64,000 bases of DNA, from assembly GCA_030544235.1 (NCBI GenBank), contig CM060477.1, forward strand, positions 20,667,934 to 20,731,933. The letters are read 5' to 3'. Below the pieces are notes generated by a model. The model ran no database searches, was not told the origin of the DNA, and worked only from the letters and a program-made list of their open reading frames with translations. Of the stretch, positions 36,839 through 48,086 are shown piece by piece (the first letter of the stretch is position 1; each line of letters opens with the position of its first letter). The position numbers and the translations under genes are program-made. Source of the stretch: Lepturacanthus savala (taxonomy: Eukaryota; Chordata; Actinopteri; Scombriformes; Trichiuridae).

Positions 36839-36869
36839 TGCACACAGTTCTTCTTCTGAACTGTGTGCA
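36839..36869. repeat. Hairpin with perfect 12-bp arms
   Basis: TGCACACAGTTC (36839-36850), loop TTCTTCT, GAACTGTGTGCA (36858-36869). Just upstream CAGATC (36811-36816) and GATCTG (36830-36835) form another inverted pair. No gene or terminator context: this is eukaryotic non-coding DNA. Confidence 0.9.
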
Positions 36870-37599
36870 CTTAGCCTAATCAGCAGTTAGCATCATAAAA
36901 TGTTTGTTGTAGTTGCTTCTTTAATGTTTGTTCATCATTTTTGTTCACTTTAGGGGTTCTCCTGGTAACCCATGCTGTAGACCTATGGTAACCATGAATT
37001 TACAGCATAATTCTATGAATCTATAAAAATCTATGAATGGGAAATACCTTCAGGCAAGGTCTGCAGAAATGCAGACTTATAGAAAGTGTCCATAAAGGGC
37101 ACACATTTTCTAAACAAGACCCCTCATGCACTTGACAAACTGAATGGGACAGCCCTAAGCCCTTGTGGACTTAGCAGGAATGTACCTCAATGTCTATGAG
37201 TCTGTGAGTGTGGACACTGGAATGGGCCGAGGTCAGGGTTCCCCAATAGACAGCCAGTTGTCTGGCCTGCACCAAACCATTTCCACTAAAGTGAATGTCA
37301 ATCAACTGAGTCACTCTCCACTAAGCCTCTACATGAACATGATTCACTTTTGCGGAGATCCAATTTGCTTGTTATGCACTGATAGTAACATAACAAGTGT
37401 AGCTTTAACCTCCTGTCGAATCCACATCTCTCTGACTATGTACTTCACTGACAAAGAGCAGCAGTCATGGGAAAACAGAGGGACATTAGCTGACACACAG
37501 TTAAAGTAACTTACTCTTGTTAAGTGTTTGTTGAGTCATGAAATCAAGTTATAAACCTAAATGCCTCATCCCATCACTTTCACTTTTCTCCCAGATTGG
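36870..37599. other. Non-coding stretch, nothing recognised
   Basis: The 114-codon + frame at 37165-37509 has no recognisable domain. Its C-terminal part is not low complexity, so it is the least dismissible unknown frame here, but nothing supports it as an exon. Confidence 0.45.
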
Positions 37600-37609
37600 T
37601 GAGTGAACA

Positions 37610-37990
37610 TAATCTATCTATAAAAGCAAGGAGTGTCTGAGTGTCTGTGAGTGTGGCACACATATCTCTGACTGTCAGATTAACCTCAACTTACGGATAT
37701 AGGTGCGCATGATTTTTGTAGAATTTTTTGGATATTCTAAACATCATTATTATCATTAAAAGTTAAAATCCCATAGACTTACGCATCACAGCACTATCCT
37801 GCAGCAACACTTTATTTAGGCACTTTTGTTACATGTTCCTCAATCCAAAGCTCTGTCCCATTTCTTCCTGCACTGACCATGTAGCCAACGTAACTAAAGT
37901 ATTGTAACATCTGTCATAAACCACAAGCTAAGGCGTTAGCCGGATTAGCTGCTACTTTATCCCTCACGCTAACACAGGTTACTGTGGGCC
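37610..37990 (+). repeat. Probable dispersed repeat, unclassified (Helitron-like start possible)
   Basis: It begins TCTATCTATAAAAGCAAGGA then GTGTCTGAGTGTCTGTGAGT. CAGATTAACCTCAACTTACG, ATTTTTTGGATATTCTAAAC, AATCCCATAGACTTACGCAT and CACTATCCTGCAGCAACACT follow. I recall this series of phrases as a recurrent fish repeat. A TC start is what Helitrons have, but I cannot find a CTRR end with a hairpin, so the class is open. Confidence 0.35.
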
Positions 37991-38153
37991 ATAGTTGTCT
38001 TACTACAAGATATGTTCACAGACACTCAGGAAATGCCAGTACTGTCATTTACCAGAACAGAATCTGGCCCTAAGTAATTTATTTATCAACACATATAACA
38101 GTGCTTACTGTTATAGTGCAGTGCTTACTATACAGTGCTTACTACTTTTACCT

Positions 38154-38345
38154 GGTCTATCAACACAATTTCAAAACTGATTGAGATCCACACGTTCATC
38201 ATAAATTGTAGCTTTTTTCTTACAATAACTGTACTTACATGTCTGTCTTCATCTCAGTGCGTGTCCATATATCACCCAATGTGCAATTTATCTATTAAGC
38301 CTATGTAACAGTCCAACTCACCTTCACTTGGCCAAACATGAAGTA
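38154..38345 (+). repeat. Dispersed repeat X, copy 2
   Basis: TCTATCAACACAATTTCAAA, CATAAATTGTAGCTTTTTTC, TTACAATAACTGTACTTACA and AACAGTCCAACTCACCTTCA align with copy 1 at 36497-36680 with gaps. It lies just after the unclassified repeat at 37.6-38.0 kb, so both may be parts of one element. Confidence 0.65.
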
Positions 38346-39905
38346 ACATGGCCTGGGTGGGTTTTCTCCTTGTCTGGCAGATTTGAATCCTAGTAGAATG
38401 CATTATTTAACGTTGTGAAAAACTGAACACTGGTAGGAAGTTCAATGTGTACAGCATAGTATATGCCATTTCAGTTGTTTTTTTCTTGATTTGGAAGGCT
38501 TGGAAATGAACGTTGTAGCATGGTTTAAGTTTACTTGAGCCATACTTGGGTCTTCAAAATAACCCAGGAACAAATCTAGCTCCGGTTTAGATTCCGTTAA
38601 AATGCATCAATTGCAGGACAACATATTGACAACAAATGAGATTAAACCACAAGCTTCCTGGTGCACTCCCAGTTTGAGAAAGAGCTACTGAAAATCTGCC
38701 CTGTGAACTTCCATTATATTCAGGATGCCAGGAACATGGGGAATGGGGCCTAGATGTCCAAAATACCAAACTATCCCTTTAAGAGAGGTGTAATGAATAA
38801 ACAAACAAAATACAGCATGTTAATTAGTGAGTTTTATTAACTTCTACCGCTATATTTTACCATGGTCACCCTATGTTCCTTTAGTCTTATGTTCCGTCAG
38901 TGGTTATTGCTAAGGCAAGGGGTGGGTGAGGTTGGCGTAAGGGTAATGGGAGAGCCACAGACCAAGACAGCCACCCATCATGAGGCTTATGCTCCCCTTT
39001 TATCTAACTCCAGCTCTGTACTTAGCACACAGTGGACATTACTGATCATCTCACTCTCAAAAAGCCTTGAAGCCTGAGATTCATTCTTCTCATCAAGCTT
39101 CTTATTACAGTGTCTCTTGTACTGTAAAATGATTTTATCTGATAGTAGCCCAATAAAAGCCAGATGATAACACTGATTTCCAGTACACACATACACATAC
39201 ACACATGAGCTCAGTTCCCTGGTTTTCCAGCATGTCTAAAGCCAGAGACAGTAGTAAATGTGACACACTGCTCAGAGTTGTTAAAGAAATTAGTTAATCT
39301 CCAGGCAGGGGTCACTCAGTCACCTGTAAAGAAGTTAGATGACGCTGAAAACAAAGAGGCCGCCGACAGGGATTAGTATGTGTGTGAGGCTTTCATGCTA
39401 TGGAAGGTTGATACTGACAACTGTGTGTCTGTGTGTGGGTATATGTGTAAGTGGACAACATCTAAGGAGTTCAGTAATTTACTAATGATCATACAGGGTA
39501 TCTGGGCTCAGACAGGATGCTAAAAAAAAGGAGGGACTGAAGCTGAAGAGATGAGACTGACACAGTGACATGGATTTAACTTGTGTTGGCAGTTGATCTG
39601 AATGGGTCAGTGAGAGAATGTGGGTCAGTCACAAGTCACTTGTGTGTTCTCTTACTATAGACCGCTGTATCTCAACTGTGAGGTTGTATGTGTGAAAAAA
39701 AATATTTTGAAGTCTACAGAACTTCTGATGCTGTACTTTTACTTTGAAGAAGGTAAACTTCCAATCACATAGCAGTTGTGGTGTTTGCTGCTTACAAACT
39801 TTTGTTAAATCAGTTGTGCAATTGTCAATTTTAGTGATTTGCTTCTATACACTTCACTTATATTTAATTTACTTCAGCTTTAAAGACAGATATTTGATGT
39901 GGTAG
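38346..39905. other. Non-coding stretch, nothing recognised
   Basis: CCAAACTATCCCTTTAAG at 38766-38783 resembles the end of some fish MITEs but stands alone. 39300-39400 (CACCTGTAAAGAAGTTAGAT, GAGGCCGCCGACAGGGATTA) is comparatively GC-balanced and free of repeats. Confidence 0.45.
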
Positions 39906-40202
39906 TGTTACGAAACTATAAAACTGGACTCTAGAGCGGACACAGTGACGCACACAAGAGTTGTGAAAAAAGATTTTATTTGTGGCATCAGGGAGCAGGG
40001 TGCTGAGGCAGGGTCCAGTAAGTGAGCCATGGGTTTACCATGTGGTTGATGAACAACAATCTGGCATCTAGTGGTTGGAGAGCCAGTGTAAAATACTGCA
40101 GGTAACAAACTGATTGTAGGCAGGTGTGGCCTGCCTTTTGCCTAGGGAGAAACACACACACAGAGGAGGGAGCACAATGGGAGGAGACAGACACAGGCAG
40201 GA
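39906..40202 (-). mobile_element. Ty3/gypsy 3' LTR (antisense), start not precisely placed
   Basis: The minus-strand end is TTTCGTAACA (plus TGTTACGAAA at 39906), giving the terminal CA. It is preceded by CACTGTGTCCGCTCTAGAGT and an AATAAAATC poly(A) signal region (plus GATTTTATT, 39972-39980). The U3-like part has CCACACCTGCC and TACTGCAGG. A related LTR piece sits at 60.85 kb. The chromodomain frame ends at about 40210, so the LTR must start close after; I could not see a clean polypurine tract. Confidence 0.65.
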
Positions 40203-41515
40203 TACACAGAGCTCAGGAAGTCGCAAGGTTGCCATAGTAGACCCCGATGGCACCTCCAGGCATCCCACCGGGCTTGCCCAGATGTGTCCTGTAAAACCCA
40301 TCAATGAATGTAGGATCCAGAATGAGGTCACGATGGACCCACTGCTGTTCCTTTGGCCCATAGCCCTCCCAGTCAACCAGAACCTGGAACGCCGGCAACA
40401 GACGTCCAGTATCCGTCTGACAAAGACTGGTTTGAACAGGGAGTAGGTAGGGTGTATCCTGACTGAAGGAGGCAGCCTGAGCTGGACCGCAAAGGGGTTG
40501 ATAATTCTGTTGATGGGAAATTGGGTGATGAACCAACTAGCTTCTTGGAGTGAACTTGTAAAGGGAGATCCTTGGCAGTGAGCCACACCATCTGACCCGG
40601 TTGGTAGACTGGAGCCAGGATGCAGTAACGGTCTGCCTGCCGGCAGCGTTCCTCAGAAATGCGGCTGGGCCTCTCTTCATATCCTGCAGCCCTGTTGAAG
40701 GTGGAACTGCACCAGTGGCACGGCTACTTCCTACTACTGAGATGGAAAAAAAGAGATGGAAAGGTGATTTTAAACCACACATAACCATGAATAGGGACAT
40801 ACTAGTACCTGAACAGGAAAGGGAGTTGTGCACATATTCAATCCAGGGCAACTGGTGGCTCCAGGAAGCTGGCTGTCGTGAACACAAGCCAGGTCCTGAT
40901 TGGCCTGCTCCATTTGGCCTTTGAACTGGGGGTGATATCCAGAAGACAGGCTGGCCATGCCCCAGCACCTCACAGAATGCCTTTCACACCTGGGGCAAGA
41001 ACTGAAGGCCCCGATCTGAAACAATGTCCTCCGGGATACCATGGAGGCAGAAGACATGCTGAACTAAAGAATCAGCGGTCTCCAAGGCCAAGAAGAACTT
41101 GGGCAGATGGGCAGTGTACACACTTAGAGAAATGATGGATAATGGTGAGGATGGTGGTATCACTGCAAGAGGGAGGCAGGACAGTGACAAAGTCTACTGT
41201 GATGTGAGATTACAGGCAGTAGGGGACCAGGAGGGGGTTTAGTAGGCTGGAGGAAGCCTAGCCACAGACAGCAACAAATAGGTGTGTGTCCCAGGTGATG
41301 GATGGCCACCAGAAATGTTGACACAGGACCTTGAGGGTTTGGGTGACACTAGGTTGGCAGGTCAGGCCTGAGGAACGTTTCCACACACAAAAAGGCAGTT
41401 AGGGGAACAGTTACCTGGGCCCTCGTTGTCCTTGAGTGCATACTCAACCCTCAACTCAATCCTCCACTGAGATGCGCTCACCATGCAGGAAGGAGATAAG
41501 ATAGTCTCCAGCAGG
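40203..41515 (-). mobile_element. pol: Ty3/gypsy (chromovirus) pol 3' half: RNase H-integrase linker, integrase, chromodomain; broken
   Basis: Minus strand, from high to low coordinate. Linker: LSPSCMVSASQWRIE (about 41508-41465), then GNCSPNCLFV. Integrase N-terminus: TQTLKVLCQHFWWPS (about 41345-41300). Core: SHITVDFVTVLPPS with the first catalytic Asp, then LVQHVFCLHGIPEDIVSDRG (second Asp; ends about 40998). YHPQFKG follows where HPQTNGQTER is usual, so the Glu block is altered to QMEQANQDL. Then WSHQLPWIEYVHNSL, MVWLTAKDLPLQ and FPINRIINPFAVQLRLPPSV. Chromodomain: FQVLVDWEGYGPKEQQWVHR plus DLILDP (about 40390-40310). In the family the chromodomain steers insertion to marked chromatin. 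At least five frames are needed, so it is dead. The 5' side is cut by a SINE at 41.52 kb. Confidence 0.92.
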
Positions 41516-41521
41516 GTGCTG

Positions 41522-41665
41522 CACCGACAGCACGGTGGTACAGTGGGTAGTGCTGTCGCCTCACAGCAAAGAGATTGCAGGTTCAAAAACTTAAACTGGG
41601 ACCTTTCTATGTGAAGTTTGCATGTCCTCCTCATGTCTGCCGTACCCCTAGTTGCCCTTTTTTGT
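41522..41665 (+). mobile_element. SINE family B, 5' half
   Basis: ACAGCACGGTGGTACAGTGG (A box), TAGTGCTGTCGCCTCACAGC, GATTGCAGGTTCAAAAAC (B-box region, decayed), GGGACCTTTCTATGTGAAGT and TTGCATGTCCTCCTCATGTC. This is the clearest tRNA-like head of the family in the window. The 3' half is missing. It marks the 5' limit of the gypsy relic. Confidence 0.8.
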
Positions 41666-41714
41666 TTTCATTTCATGTTTTAACAGCACATGAAGGCATT
41701 GTGCATTGTGTACA

Positions 41715-42385
41715 TTAACAGGAAGTAGAAGAAGGGATCATATTTCACCAGTATTAGCCTCTCTGCACTAGCTTCCTGTGAAATCAAGAATAGAATTCAA
41801 AATTCTAGTCCTCACCTACAGAGCTCTTAATGGTTGGGCTCCATCCTATCTTAAAGATCTCATACTGTATTATCCGTAGAGAACACTGCATTCCTAAAAT
41901 ACAACTTACTAGAGGTTGCCAGAATTTTAAATATAAAACGGGACATTTCAACTACCAGGCTCCTGGCTGTGATAAGTTTAGACTGCCAAGATTTCATTCC
42001 GAGCTTCTCTTTCTTTCTTCCATGTGTAACACCCATGACCCAATGATGTACCATTAAGTCTGTCTTGTTCCCAGAATCCTGCCCTGTGTTTTCTTATTTA
42101 CAGCCATGCTGCATTGCAGCAAAGAGCCTTGTTGGAGGGTCTGGCTCTGTCCTGGTGGCACCTGGAAGCTGAAATGGATCCTGTCACCTCATCCTCCACA
42201 ACTCAGTATATTTCTGTTATTCTTATTAATATCACACCAAGTTTTTTTTTTTGCTCTTCCTTGTACGATGTGAGGGTCTAAGGACAGGTGATGTTGTGTT
42301 GCTTTTTATCAAACTGTAAAGCCCATAGAAGCAAATCCATGATTTGAGATTTAGGGTTATACAAATAAAATTGACCTGAGTTGAC
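41715..42385 (+). mobile_element. LINE 3' end: ORF2 C-terminal block plus 3'UTR (L2-like)
   Basis: In one frame: LTGSRRRDHISPVLASLH (41725-41780), a TAG in place of W, then LPVKSRIEFKILVLTYRALN and APSYLKDLILYYP (to about 41878). This is the LHWLPV...RI.FKIL.LTYKALN block near the C-terminus of L2-type ORF2. The terminal ~60 residues are badly decayed. The 3'UTR matches 58.8-59.2 kb (GCCCTGTGTTTTCTTATTTA, CCTCATCCTCCACAACTCAG, TGAGGGTCTAAGGACAGG) and ends AAATAAAATTGACCTGAG. About 170 bp of the UTR is deleted at 42241-42252. Confidence 0.82.
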
Positions 42386-44180
42386 GGGTATATTCAATAA
42401 TGCTTTCAAATGTTTGTTTTTTTCATTTGCATGCAAAAAGACAGAAAATACAATGGAATTAATAGCGAACAGTACATACTTAGCAATCACACTACAGACT
42501 GCAAGCACAAAAGATTAACTTACAATAAATAAAATTCCTATGTTTGATGCGTAAGGGGTCCTGACATCGAATATACACAAAACACTGTAGCTCTACAGAG
42601 TTTTTAGTCTAGTTGAGCTCATTTTACTTTATGATTCTGACAGTTATCATCTCTATAGATGTAATGTTGCCTCTGACCACATTATGTGTTGCAATGACAG
42701 AGTGGTGCTGTCTGTATTTCTAGCATTGAAGAAGCAGAAGCCCTGCTGCAAAACACAGCTCAAACTATTAATTAATTAAAGATTCTGTTACTTTGCCTAT
42801 TTCTTGATATAAACTTGTACTGTTTAGCTCTAAAATGCCATTGCTGTGTCATGGTCAACATGTTGCAATTTGCAGGAAATCAATTCACATTTTGCCTTTT
42901 TGTCATGCACCTCGGTGTTTGATGCTGATACACAGGGCAACTTCTTCCTCGTCATTTCCTTCTTCATTTTTAACCATTACAAATCATTTGACATCGCTGT
43001 GGTTGAGGACTGGTTATAATTACGGTAAATGATGATGATAAAATGTGACTTTAATAAACAAAAACATGTGGACCTGCAACTTGTACAGCGAGGTAATGTG
43101 ATAAGGTTCATCAACAGCCAGGTGGTAAATCCTGGTCTGACCTGTCCAGAAGCCCACAGACATAAGTTATGACTATAATAATTCTATGTCCAGATGCAAA
43201 CCAATACTGATCAACAGTCTCAGGTTTGAATGTCTTCCCAATTATCGCTATATATCTCAGCAACTTGTTGTTATATCTTGCCAAGTAAAAGTCTGACTGA
43301 CAAAAATAGCCCGTGAATTCCACTACAGCATGAGATGAAAAACATTTGCAAAACAAACATCACTCATTTGTTTTGTCAGAGTTATGAGTGGCTGCACTGA
43401 CAGCTTCTACTTTATTTTTAAGAACAAAGTAAATACTGATGTATAAGTGCTATATTTTATGAACTTCAAGCAAGTTATGTATATGCCCCAAAGTCTTAAC
43501 AGACATTTTAATGAATGTTTGAATTAAACAGATGGATACTATGAAGAAAAAAAGCTGCCATAAAAGCCCTGATAGTTGGCAGTAAGTAGAGAGCTCGGTA
43601 AAGGCCAGCGGTCTGACTGGAGTTTAATGAGAGATATTTCTGTGGGATTTCTGCACTAATTACCTTCCCCAACATCTCAGCCCAGACCGCCAGCTTCTCT
43701 CCCCTACTGTTTCATCAAAAGCTCTAAAAGCCTGAAAAGAATGTAAGGTTGGCCATCACACTACCCATCAGCAGGCCTGCAGAAAAAAAAGCATGAGAAA
43801 ATGTTCCATATGAATCAGACAAATGCCGAGAAGTTAGGATAAACTCTTTTTAATGCAAAAAATGTTGAAATATTTCTTCGACAATCAATGCATGTTTGCG
43901 TTTGCTTCATGGATACAGATGGTTTTATACAACAAACATGTATGACACAGTGAATGACAAAAATACTAATGCTGATTTCTACAGTTCATCCAGGTATTTA
44001 TGGTTCCTGTGGCTTTACAGGGACTCACAGTGCAAGAAAAGTAGCCCATTTAAAAAGTACCAGAAATAAAGGAAGGAAGCATTCAAATAATTGTAAATAT
44101 CCATAAATAAGCAGACTGCTTGTTGTGAGAGTGATATGTAATATTTGAATTGAATATGAATTGACACCCCCTTATTCAAG
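42386..44180. other. Non-coding stretch; one segment looks less decayed
   Basis: No coding motif or repeat end. 43590-43740 (GTAAAGGCCAGCGGTCTGAC, GAGTTTAATGAGAGATATTT, GCACTAATTACCTTCCCCAA) is compositionally balanced and free of repeats, a candidate conserved non-coding element. Confidence 0.4.
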
Positions 44181-44226
44181 TGTGTGTGTGTGTGTGTGTG
44201 CGTGTGAGAGAGAGAGAGTGTGTGTA
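44181..44226. repeat. Compound (TG)n(GA)n(TG)n microsatellite
   Basis: Ten TG units, a CG interruption, a run of GA, then TG again. Confidence 0.95.
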
Positions 44227-44699
44227 TTTGTACCATAAAAAAATAATTAATGTTAAGTTTTTTTTTTTTTTTAATTCTTTCCTAACTCAATCAGAAAGTC
44301 GGCTGCCTGACAAAGTGGGGTGAGGCAAGAGCAATTGCAAACCAGTGAAAGAAGGAAAAAATACCCTGTGCTTCATATAGAAGCAGTGAGTGAAGAGCTA
44401 TTGTTAATGGCCAATTGGCTGCTGCAGCAAGATTCTTTGTGAAGGAGAGAGCTGTGCAAACTGCAACAGTGCTGGCCAATTGGAAACTCCTAGAATGTCT
44501 GCCCCCGTCTAGCTGAACAAGGGGGCAATTTCCCATAAAGCATCCTCAGGAAATATCCTGTCAAAATATACCGTGGTGAAACAACTACTTAAGTCGTCTA
44601 TTTAACTTGCCACTCCTGGATTTTGCTTACTGGGGATGCAGCTAACCTCTCATATAGGACAGAACACTGCAACTGACTAAACATAGGCAGACACAATTA
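44227..44699. other. Non-coding stretch, nothing recognised
   Basis: Two GGCCAATTGG words (44410, 44472) occur about 60 bp apart. The 81-codon minus frame has no domain. Confidence 0.45.
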
Positions 44700-44860
44700 G
44701 TGGGTAATAGAATAGAAACAACAGCGTTACATATTTTAAATACAAAGTGTTTAAGTGTAATGGAGTATTCCATTACAGTTACTTTTTAAATTAACATTAT
44801 TCAGAAACAATTACTATGAGTAAAAACAGACTATTTGAAAGGATTAATTAATTGGTTTTA
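44700..44860. mobile_element. hAT-like MITE fragment, related to 30.19-30.62 kb
   Basis: GTGGGTAATAGAATAGAAAC, AACAGCGTTACATATTTTAA, ATACAAAGTG and GGAGTATTCCATTACAGTTA plus CTTTTTAAATT follow the order expected for this element's left half. No right end was seen. Confidence 0.45.
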
Positions 44861-45789
44861 CTTGCTCTAAAACTGATATGAGATACACATTTCCCCACAA
44901 CAATGGCAGAGTCAAGACACTGTCAGGAATGCATTTTTGGCATGGAAATATGAAACATTTGACTTACAATAGGAAGGTGGCAACATTATGGTATAGTGGT
45001 ATGGTGTATGCATCGCTAATTAGCCATTATGGTAGTTATCCTGTCTAGTTCACTTAAATATGTTTCTTTTGGCAGTTAGCTTGATATGATAATACTACTA
45101 CGGTCATTTACAAAACAACTACATGCAGTGACCCAGACACCAGTTTTGAAATATTCCAAATGTTATCCAAATGGTGCATCTGCAGCCTGTTCCAGCTCCA
45201 AAGCAGCTACATAAACTAGCCGTGATGCTGTGACGCAGCTATAGGAAATGTGATGTAATTGTCACGGACAATTTCACATTTACGTGCAAGCAGTAATGCG
45301 ACTGCAGCAAATGCCATGGGACATTTAAGATGCAAAACTAGAAAACTGTAATTAGAAACAGTACAGGACAGAGGAAAAGGAAAGTGAATTGAACAAGGAC
45401 ACACATGTCATCATAGAGTACCTCTAAACACAATTTATCCTGAGCGAGCGAACCGGTTGATCTATTAGGTGGGACCTGAGAAAAGAAATCTAGGGGTGAA
45501 TTTGAATGTCTTTTTCTGATACTATACCTGTTTGAATAACCGTAATGCAAGATGCCTTTAACAAAAGCACTTGCAAAGAGTGAAATACCCTTCCAACTTT
45601 GTCACTGTCATTATTGCATCTCTCCATGTTAGTTTGTATTGAAAAGTATTGAAAGGTTAGGTGCTCTAGGTTCAATGGGCGGAAATCTTTCCTTTTCTAT
45701 GCAAATAAAGCCATGGAAAATAAACCTGGAATCTGTGTGTAACAGATGTGTCTAGATGTTTAGCAGAGCACAACATTATTTCCTGTCAG
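44861..45789. other. Non-coding stretch, nothing recognised
   Basis: Short frames only, no repeat words recognised. Confidence 0.5.
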
Positions 45790-46250
45790 ATCATAATAAT
45801 AATTATCATAATAATGATAATATACTTTTTTATATAGCACATTTCAAAAGAGGAATTTATGAATTGTTTTCCAGATAAAAACACAACTATATACAACGAA
45901 ATATAAAATAAATATCAAAAGCAAAAGTTGGAAAACACTCATTATTTGCACACCAACCCATAAACATGAGTTTTTAGAAGAGTATTAAACGAGGATGTTG
46001 AGGTAGCTTGTCTAATTTTTAATGGAAGTGCATTCCACAGTTGTGGAGCCCTCACATTAAACGCCCTACCACCTTCTGTTCTCAGCCTTGTTCTGGGAAC
46101 AGCTGCTCAGCAGATCTGAGTGTGTTTAAGGGTGTAAGGCCTGAGAAGTTCTATTAAATCGGATGGGACAGCGTTGGTCTGCAATTTAACAACAATCAAC
46201 ACAATTTTAAAATCAGTACAGTATAGGCAACTAGTGCAATGAAGCAAGAA
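45790..46250 (-). mobile_element. LINE ORF2 C-terminus with 3' tail (L2/Rex1-like), antisense
   Basis: Minus strand: SDLIELLRPYTLKHTQIC (46165-46110), a stop, then VPRTRLRTEGGRAFNVRAPQ and LWNALPLKIRQATSTSSFNT plus LLKTHVYG (to about 45965). This is the ISELL.PY.P.R.LRS...P..LWN.LP...R...FK..LKT.LF ending of L2/Rex1-group ORF2 proteins. The 3' side runs to TGTGCTATATAAAAAAGTAT and ends in a TTAT/AATA-rich tail at about 45790. One stop and one frame shift. Upstream of 46250 the match is lost. Confidence 0.75.
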
Positions 46251-47432
46251 TAGGAGAGATGTGCTAATATTTACAGGTTCTAGTAAGGAGTCAAGCTGCA
46301 GTGTTTTACACCAGCTGAAGACGATTTGTTGTTTTTTATGGCACAATTAATAATTTTAAAGTATTAATAAAGGATATTAAATCTGCTATTTTTTTTTTAC
46401 ATTTAATAACAGAACATCAGAGCTACTCAATCTGCATCAGCTCTGAACCTGATGTTCATCAATATACTGTATATTATCTGTAAATACTTAGAAACCTTTG
46501 TACATATTTTATTCCTGTTTTAAATATCCTGAACCAGTTCTGCAATAAATCTAATCTATTGCAGAGGATCACTTTCCATACAGGAATCAATAAATGAATG
46601 CATAAATGCTCAAAGAAAATTAAACAGCCTATACTGTGGGCAGTTCTTCTGTTGTGTGATGACTGGACTATTTCCCTTTAACTGTTCACGTTGAGATTAA
46701 AGAGCATAATGTGGCTTCAAAGAAAAGAGAATAAGATAAGACCAAATCAAGGCTCCTGCTAGCCTGATGCCTTTGTTGGATTCTTGGAATTGATATGGGA
46801 AAGAAGCTATAACCCAATTACACCTATTGAAGAATGATAGCTATTAATATCTAAAGAACTGTGCTGATTACACTGTACACTGGGTCATTGAGATAGTGTT
46901 GACTTCAACAGGCGCCAAACACAAGCCTGACAGATGTGGTGATAATATCAGTCTACCTCTTTTATCTTCTACTCTCATGGACTTTAAAGACTTGCACACA
47001 GTAGGCACATCAATATATCCTCTGACTGATGCTAATCAACAGTAGCTGCAAATAAAATCGAACCTGAATGCATTCAGAGATCATAGAGCGTGTCTAAAGC
47101 TGTATAGTCCTTTAAAATATATGGCCCCTCTACCAGCAAAATCTAAAACAAGCTTTTCTTTAAGTTTCAAGTCAACAATTGTCCAGTTGAGAATTTTAGG
47201 TGGTTTCCAGAAATGTTTCCTTCTACAGCACTAAAATCTGTTACCTTGCCAATATTCTCTGAAATATCTAATTATATATTAAGTGGGGGATGTTCAGTAT
47301 ATGTTTCCTATAGTTAACCCAGAGTAGCTATTAATGTCAACAGCTAATGGGGATCCTAATTTCCTAAATTCAAGTAAAATAAGAGAGTTTGAGCTCTTCT
47401 ACAGCTTGGATCAGTGTGAAACTCATCTCATT
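46251..47432. other. Non-coding stretch, nothing recognised
   Basis: No motif or repeat end recognised. TATACTGTATATTATCTGTA near 46461 is only a short AT palindrome. Confidence 0.5.
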
Positions 47433-47745
47433 TTCTATACCTGCTTATTCCTCATTAGGGTCGCAGGGGTCTGCTGGAGCCAATCCCAGTGCATTACAGG
47501 TGAGAGGCAGGGATACACCCCAGATGGTCGCCAGCCTATCATGGGGCACACACACCATTCACTTCTACAGGCAATTTTAGAGTTGCCAATTAACCTGAGC
47601 ATGTTTTTGGCGTGTGGGAAGAAGCTGGAGTACCCGGTGAAAACCCACGCAGACACGGGGAGAACATGCAAACTCCACCCAGAAAGGTGACCGGTCTTGA
47701 ACCTGCAACTTCTTGCTAACCCCTGTGCCACCATGTTGCCCCAGT
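47433..47745 (-). mobile_element. SINE family B, nearly full length (antisense)
   Basis: Minus-strand order: head GGGGCAACATGGTGGCACAG (A-box region), TTAGCAAGAAGTTGCAGGTT (B box decayed), TTTGCATGTTCTCCCCGTGT, GGGTTTTCACCGGGTACTCC, AGCTTCTTCCCACACGCCAA, GTTAATTGGCAACTCTAAAA, GATAGGCTGGCGACCATCTG, GGATTGGCTCCAGCAGACCC and AGGAATAAGCAGGTATAGAA. It is the most complete copy in the window and I used it as reference for the others. Confidence 0.85.
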
Positions 47746-48086
47746 GTGGAACTCTCCCAGTTAAATCATCACTTCAAAAAATAAACACTGTTTTCTGATT
47801 CATTGGTAAAAGTCAAGGTACACGAATGTGTACATAAATATTTCAGGATATAAGTTGACTACAACTCCCAAGATGCATTTTTACAAGTAATAACCAATCA
47901 CTGAGATTAAACGTTGGTAAGGTGTGCTGCTAATGGTGGGGAAAAGCAGGTGATAGATTTTACAATGTACAGACTGAATGAGTGGCTCAGTTTGATTGAA
48001 TTGAGCAATTATCACTATTGTTTTAAAAAAAATTAACAATGAAGCATTTTAATTCATTATCCTTGGTTTCTTCTCCATGGCAACAG
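47746..48086. other. Non-coding stretch, nothing recognised
   Basis: ACTACAACTCCCAAGATGCA at 47859 is a phrase seen in some fish MITEs but is isolated here. Confidence 0.45.

Noticed and set aside
36820..36870. Hairpin as a bacterial-type terminator
   Set aside because: Eukaryotic context, no upstream gene and no U-tract after the stem.
37165..37509. 114-codon plus-strand open frame with a Cys-containing centre
   Set aside because: No recognised domain or splice context; kept only as part of an unannotated stretch.
38510..38785. Possible MITE ending CCAAACTATCCCTTTAAG
   Set aside because: Only one end-like phrase; no inverted partner found upstream.
40126..41135. Plus-strand open frames over the gypsy relic (for example 40126-40446, 40601-40924)
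   Set aside because: Antisense shadows of the integrase/chromodomain reading frames.
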